Source: an uncultured Cohaesibacter sp.
Lineage (GTDB): Bacteria; Pseudomonadota; Alphaproteobacteria; Rhizobiales; Cohaesibacteraceae
Direction of reading: 5' to 3'
Length of the DNA stretch: 64,000 nt
Assembly: GCF_963676275.1 (NCBI RefSeq)
Contig: NZ_OY781091.1
Span: forward strand, 1-64,000
Under the pieces are notes generated by a model. It searched no databases and was not told the origin of the DNA. It saw only the letters and a list, made by a program, of their open reading frames with translations. This document shows, in pieces, positions 61,292-64,000 of the stretch. Position numbers and translations under genes: made by a program. Within the stretch, counting starts at the first letter, position 1. Each line of letters opens with the position of its first letter.

Positions 61292-62524
61292 TCACATTGA
61301 TGCAGCTTGTCCGGCTTGTGTCATCGCACTTGCATTTTCACGTCCTGCCGTCCCGACAACAGAGGGGGCACTTGCGCGCTTGCGTTTTTTTGCCGAAATC
61401 ATCCACCAGGCAAGACTATATTGAACGGCTATGCCAAGCAGCAGGAGTGTTGTCGATTCAACTTCATCAATTGACAGCGTGGCATGCAGCGCCGCGAGGC
61501 AAACCACCAGCAGCGAACCGGTGACAAAGCTTGTCAGACTGGCTTGGCCAAGGATTGCAAAATGGCGAAAACCACCGCTGCAGAGAAGCTTGCCAATCCA
61601 GCGCGTATTGGCAATGAAATAGCCCAAGGCCAGAATATGCAAGAGGCGCAGGAATGCGAGATTATCCTTCGTCATGTCATAGACGAAATTTGGAACGAAA
61701 TCAAAGCGGGGAAGCTCGACACGCCCTGTCACCTGCCACCAAAGGCTCGCCCCCAAAAAGGCGACGCAGCCTAGATATAGGGTAGGAATGAAAGGCACCA
61801 GCTTTAGGCCTTGTTTCTTGCGTATCCCCACCATCAAGCCGATAACGAAAAGCAATTGCCAGCCAAAGGGATTTATGAACCACCGCGCGCCGGTCGGCCA
61901 ACCGGGCATGTAGAGCGTGAAAATATGGGTCGCAAGCCACAGCAAGGCCGACAGCCAGAATAGCGCGGACAAGCGCCTGCGGCCTATCAGCAACAGCGCG
62001 GGCAACATCAGCAGAAGCAAGACATAAATAGGCAGAATATTGAAATAGCCCAGTTGGTAGCTCAGGAGAAACAGACCAATTGTTGCCTCTACCGGGTGCT
62101 CGAGGAAGGGAAGAATGTGCAATTCCTTGATAAGAGGATAGACCGGCAGGGCCTGCGCAAGTGCGATCATAAACGCGATAACCGTTATGATCGAAAGCAC
62201 GTGGGAGCCATAGATGACCGCAGCGCGCTTCCAGATTTTCAGGCTGGTCTGTTTGATTTTTCCGTCCCAGAAGGCGCCTGAATAGGCCAGCCCCGCCGCG
62301 ATTCCCGACATCAGAATGAAGGCTTCTGCAGCGTCGGAAAAACCGAAATTGCGAATGGTATAAGACGCCCAGATATTCATTGGCGCGTGGTCGATGAAGA
62401 TCGTTATCAAAGCCAATCCGCGCAGAACGTCAATGCGGATATCCCGTTTTGAAGGTTGGCTATTCAAGTAGGATGAATGCGTTTTCACCTGTTTGCACCT
62501 TGAGAGATTTCGGCAACTCCCCAT
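61292..62524 (-). CDS. OpgC domain membrane protein
   Basis: A protein of about 410 residues with 10 predicted membrane spans and the OpgC-family start DIRIDVLRGLALITIFIDHAP. OpgC in Rhodobacter adds succinyl groups to osmoregulated periplasmic glucans; other members are acyltransferase-3-like proteins of unknown target. The first residues are uncertain: neither the ATG at 62524 nor a GTG shortly after has a strong ribosome site. It is not linked to opgGH here. Confidence 0.85.
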   Translation of the reverse strand: MGSCRNLSRCKQVKTHSSYLNSQPSKRDIRIDVLRGLALITIFIDHAPMNIWASYTIRNFGFSDAAEAFILMSGIAAGLAYSGAFWDGKIKQTSLKIWKRAAVIYGSHVLSIITVIAFMIALAQALPVYPLIKELHILPFLEHPVEATIGLFLLSYQLGYFNILPIYVLLLLMLPALLLIGRRRLSALFWLSALLWLATHIFTLYMPGWPTGARWFINPFGWQLLFVIGLMVGIRKKQGLKLVPFIPTLYLGCVAFLGASLWWQVTGRVELPRFDFVPNFVYDMTKDNLAFLRLLHILALGYFIANTRWIGKLLCSGGFRHFAILGQASLTSFVTGSLLVVCLAALHATLSIDEVESTTLLLLGIAVQYSLAWWMISAKKRKRASAPSVVGTAGRENASAMTQAGQAASM

Positions 62525-62831
62525 ACGGGGAGAAACCAGAGTTGAGCGCGTCAGATATCGGAATATACTGAAAAAGGCGACTTAAAAATGGCGTGTGATT
62601 GTGACAACACACAGTCTCGCGACGCAGAGAGAGACTGCAAAGGTCAGATTTCGCCTTTTGTGTTGAAAATCATGCGCTTAGAGGAGATTTTTTCTCCATC
62701 CGACAACCTGTCGGCCGGCCTCCGGCAATGCTGTGCCTATTCTCGATTGGCGGCAATCAGGACGCCACCTTTAAGCGGATACCGAGGGCCGATGATCGCC
62801 CTTGCGCCGATTTTGTGCATTTCTGCAGATT
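62525..62831. other. Spacer between OpgC-like and LysR genes
   Basis: A 307-base spacer. Small hairpin-capable stretches (GGAGATTTTTTCTCC near 62681 and CCGACA-N5-TGTCGG near 62700) may act as a terminator for the LysR gene. A 90-codon plus-strand frame (62588-62860) shows no motif or ribosome site and is not called. Confidence 0.35.
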
Positions 62832-63788
62832 CTAGCCACCACAAGGTTCTTCCTTGTTGATTCTCTGCGTGAATTCCAAAAACTCGTGAATGGCGGGCTT
62901 GGCTTCTGCCGGGCGCCAGTAAAGGCCAAGCGTTTCCAGCGCGCAGACGCAGCTTTCCGGCGCATTCAGCTTGGCGATTTTGCCATCGTCAATCCATTGA
63001 CAAGCAATGCTTTCGGGGAGGTAGGAAATGGCTTCTGTATTCCGCAGCATTGCATAGATGACCTCTGAAGAGCGCGACAATGCATGCAATTCGTTCATAT
63101 GCTGCCACCCCATTTTCTTGATGAGAGACTCATATTGTTTGCGAACGAGGGTCGCCACATGATTGGGTAACCACACGGCATCACGTAAATCTTCTTCGCT
63201 CACGCGGGCCTTCTGAGCCAGAGGATGATCCGGGCCGCAAACGATAGCCAGACTATCCTTGAATAAAGGCAGGAATTCCCAACCACCATAGACAACGCCG
63301 GTTTGGCGGCAGGCGATCAGGTCATATTCACCGCTGGAAAAACTCATATCGAGCCTGCGGCCGATCACTTCTTCTATTTGAAAACGAATTTGGTTTCTCT
63401 TGGTGACAAATCGAGGCAAGGCCTTGCTCAGGACAGCCTCGAAGGCGGCCATTGTCACGGCAATTCTGACAAGCGCGCTTTCGCCATTGTAATGAGCGAC
63501 AACCGTTTCAGTTCCATCTTCCACCGCGTTGATAATGCGTCTTGCTACCGCAGCCAGATCCAAAGCGATCGGGGTTGGCTCTATGCCTTTCGCATGTCGA
63601 AGAAAGAGCTTTGTTTCCAGCAAGGTCTCAAGGTCGCACACCAATTGCGACATGGCTGGCTGGGCAATGCCGATCGCTGCGGCAGCGCGTCCCATATGGC
63701 GCATGTCGACGAGGCGAACCAAAGCCAGCATATGTCTGAGTTTGACTTTGTTGGTAAGGCGATTGAACAGGGTTGTCGAGCTAAGCAT
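62832..63788 (-). CDS. LysR family transcriptional regulator
   Basis: A 318-residue LysR-type regulator. The winged helix is LRHMLALVRLVDMRHMGRAAAAIGIAQPAMSQLVCDLETLLETKLF and the effector domain begins near residue 105 (ALVRIAVTMAAFEAVLSKALPRF). This resembles the GbpR/CbbR-like group that controls sugar or aromatic uptake. It is divergent from an exported protein at the right edge of the window and probably regulates it. Confidence 0.9.
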   Translation of the reverse strand: MLSSTTLFNRLTNKVKLRHMLALVRLVDMRHMGRAAAAIGIAQPAMSQLVCDLETLLETKLFLRHAKGIEPTPIALDLAAVARRIINAVEDGTETVVAHYNGESALVRIAVTMAAFEAVLSKALPRFVTKRNQIRFQIEEVIGRRLDMSFSSGEYDLIACRQTGVVYGGWEFLPLFKDSLAIVCGPDHPLAQKARVSEEDLRDAVWLPNHVATLVRKQYESLIKKMGWQHMNELHALSRSSEVIYAMLRNTEAISYLPESIACQWIDDGKIAKLNAPESCVCALETLGLYWRPAEAKPAIHEFLEFTQRINKEEPCGG

Positions 63789-63884
63789 TCTTCATAAGAA
63801 TTCCTTATCAAGGTGCCCCATATTTTATTTTTAATTATCTCCCAGGTCAAGCTAACCTGTGGTTGGAGAAAATGGGAGGAGCTA

Positions 63885-64000
63885 ATGAATTACTTGATGA
63901 GAGCGTCAAAACGCTCTGTCATCAAAACGGCACTTTGCGCCTTTTGCGCAGCCGTTTTGACAAGCAGCATCATTCCGCAGACATCGGCTTTCGCGGCTGA
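63885..64000 (+). CDS. Exported protein, cut by window end (likely binding protein)
   Basis: The first 38 codons of a gene that runs past the window. GGGAGGA (63874-63880) sits before the ATG. The peptide has a basic N-region (MRASKRSVIK), a hydrophobic core and a cleavable end (SAFAA), that is, a complete signal peptide. A periplasmic solute-binding protein would fit its place next to a LysR regulator, but that part is not visible. Confidence 0.7.
   Translation, partial: MNYLMRASKRSVIKTALCAFCAAVLTSSIIPQTSAFAA

Noticed and set aside
62588-62860. 90-codon Cys-rich frame upstream of the LysR gene region
   Set aside because: It has no ribosome site and no motif, and it overlaps the end of the well-supported LysR gene.

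Overview
The window looks like a chromosomal segment of an alphaproteobacterium, probably of the Hyphomicrobiales (Rhizobiales) and marine or host-associated. The grounds are the gene families and gene order: infC followed by rpmI-rplT-pheST, the long-form MsrA, a TakP-type TRAP binding protein, an OpgC-like protein, a FrcK-like kinase and many sugar ABC systems. A facultatively anaerobic genus such as Cohaesibacter would fit (FocA, Feo with an FNR box, a predicted butyrate route), but that genus name is a guess. No phage, IS element or CRISPR array was seen. One tRNA (Ser-GGA) is present.

Layout. 0-4.3 kb: an AT-rich cytosolic 5'-nucleotidase, an alpha/beta hydrolase, a GT4 glycosyltransferase and the formate channel FocA. 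4.5-10.5 kb: a housekeeping translation block, infC (with an ATT start), tspO, rpmI-rplT and pheS-pheT. 10.5-16.8 kb: an ASCH protein, a nucleotidyltransferase-like protein, feoA-feoB-feoC behind an FNR box, and an Lrp-type regulator divergent from an orphan TRAP binding protein. 17-26 kb: lepA, a GGDEF protein with a degenerate receiver, a DUF2799-type lipoprotein, mepA, msrA, tRNA-Ser and a chemoreceptor.

26.2-35.3 kb: a carbon-flow cluster. Thiolase and (R)-acetoacetyl-CoA reductase lie on the minus strand. They are divergent from a LysR gene, a family I CoA-transferase, an (R)-enoyl-CoA hydratase (MaoC/PhaJ type), a trans-2-enoyl-CoA reductase (FabV/TER type), an MFS carrier and an HSL-type esterase. 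Together the enzymes would convert two acetyl-CoA to butyryl-CoA and then butyrate by an all-(R) route. No PHA synthase is seen.

35.5-52.2 kb: a sugar-catabolism island with three regulators. (i) A LacI repressor divides from an ABC sugar importer with two permeases, a FrcK-like kinase and a ketose 3-epimerase. (ii) fucK, a DeoR regulator and fucA resemble the lower L-fucose pathway, but no fucI or fucP is present. (iii) deoC, a ribokinase-family kinase, an RbsD-like mutarotase, a Gfo/Idh/MocA oxidoreductase and a second TIM-barrel isomerase form one operon, with an AraC gene upstream.

52.4-61.2 kb: an AfuABC/FbpABC-type importer with a fused 724-aa permease, followed by a HAD phosphatase and divergent from an OmpR-type regulator and a hybrid histidine kinase. 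This combination suggests regulated uptake of phosphorylated sugars rather than iron. 61.3-64 kb: an OpgC-like membrane protein, a LysR regulator and, at the right edge, the signal peptide of a truncated exported protein.
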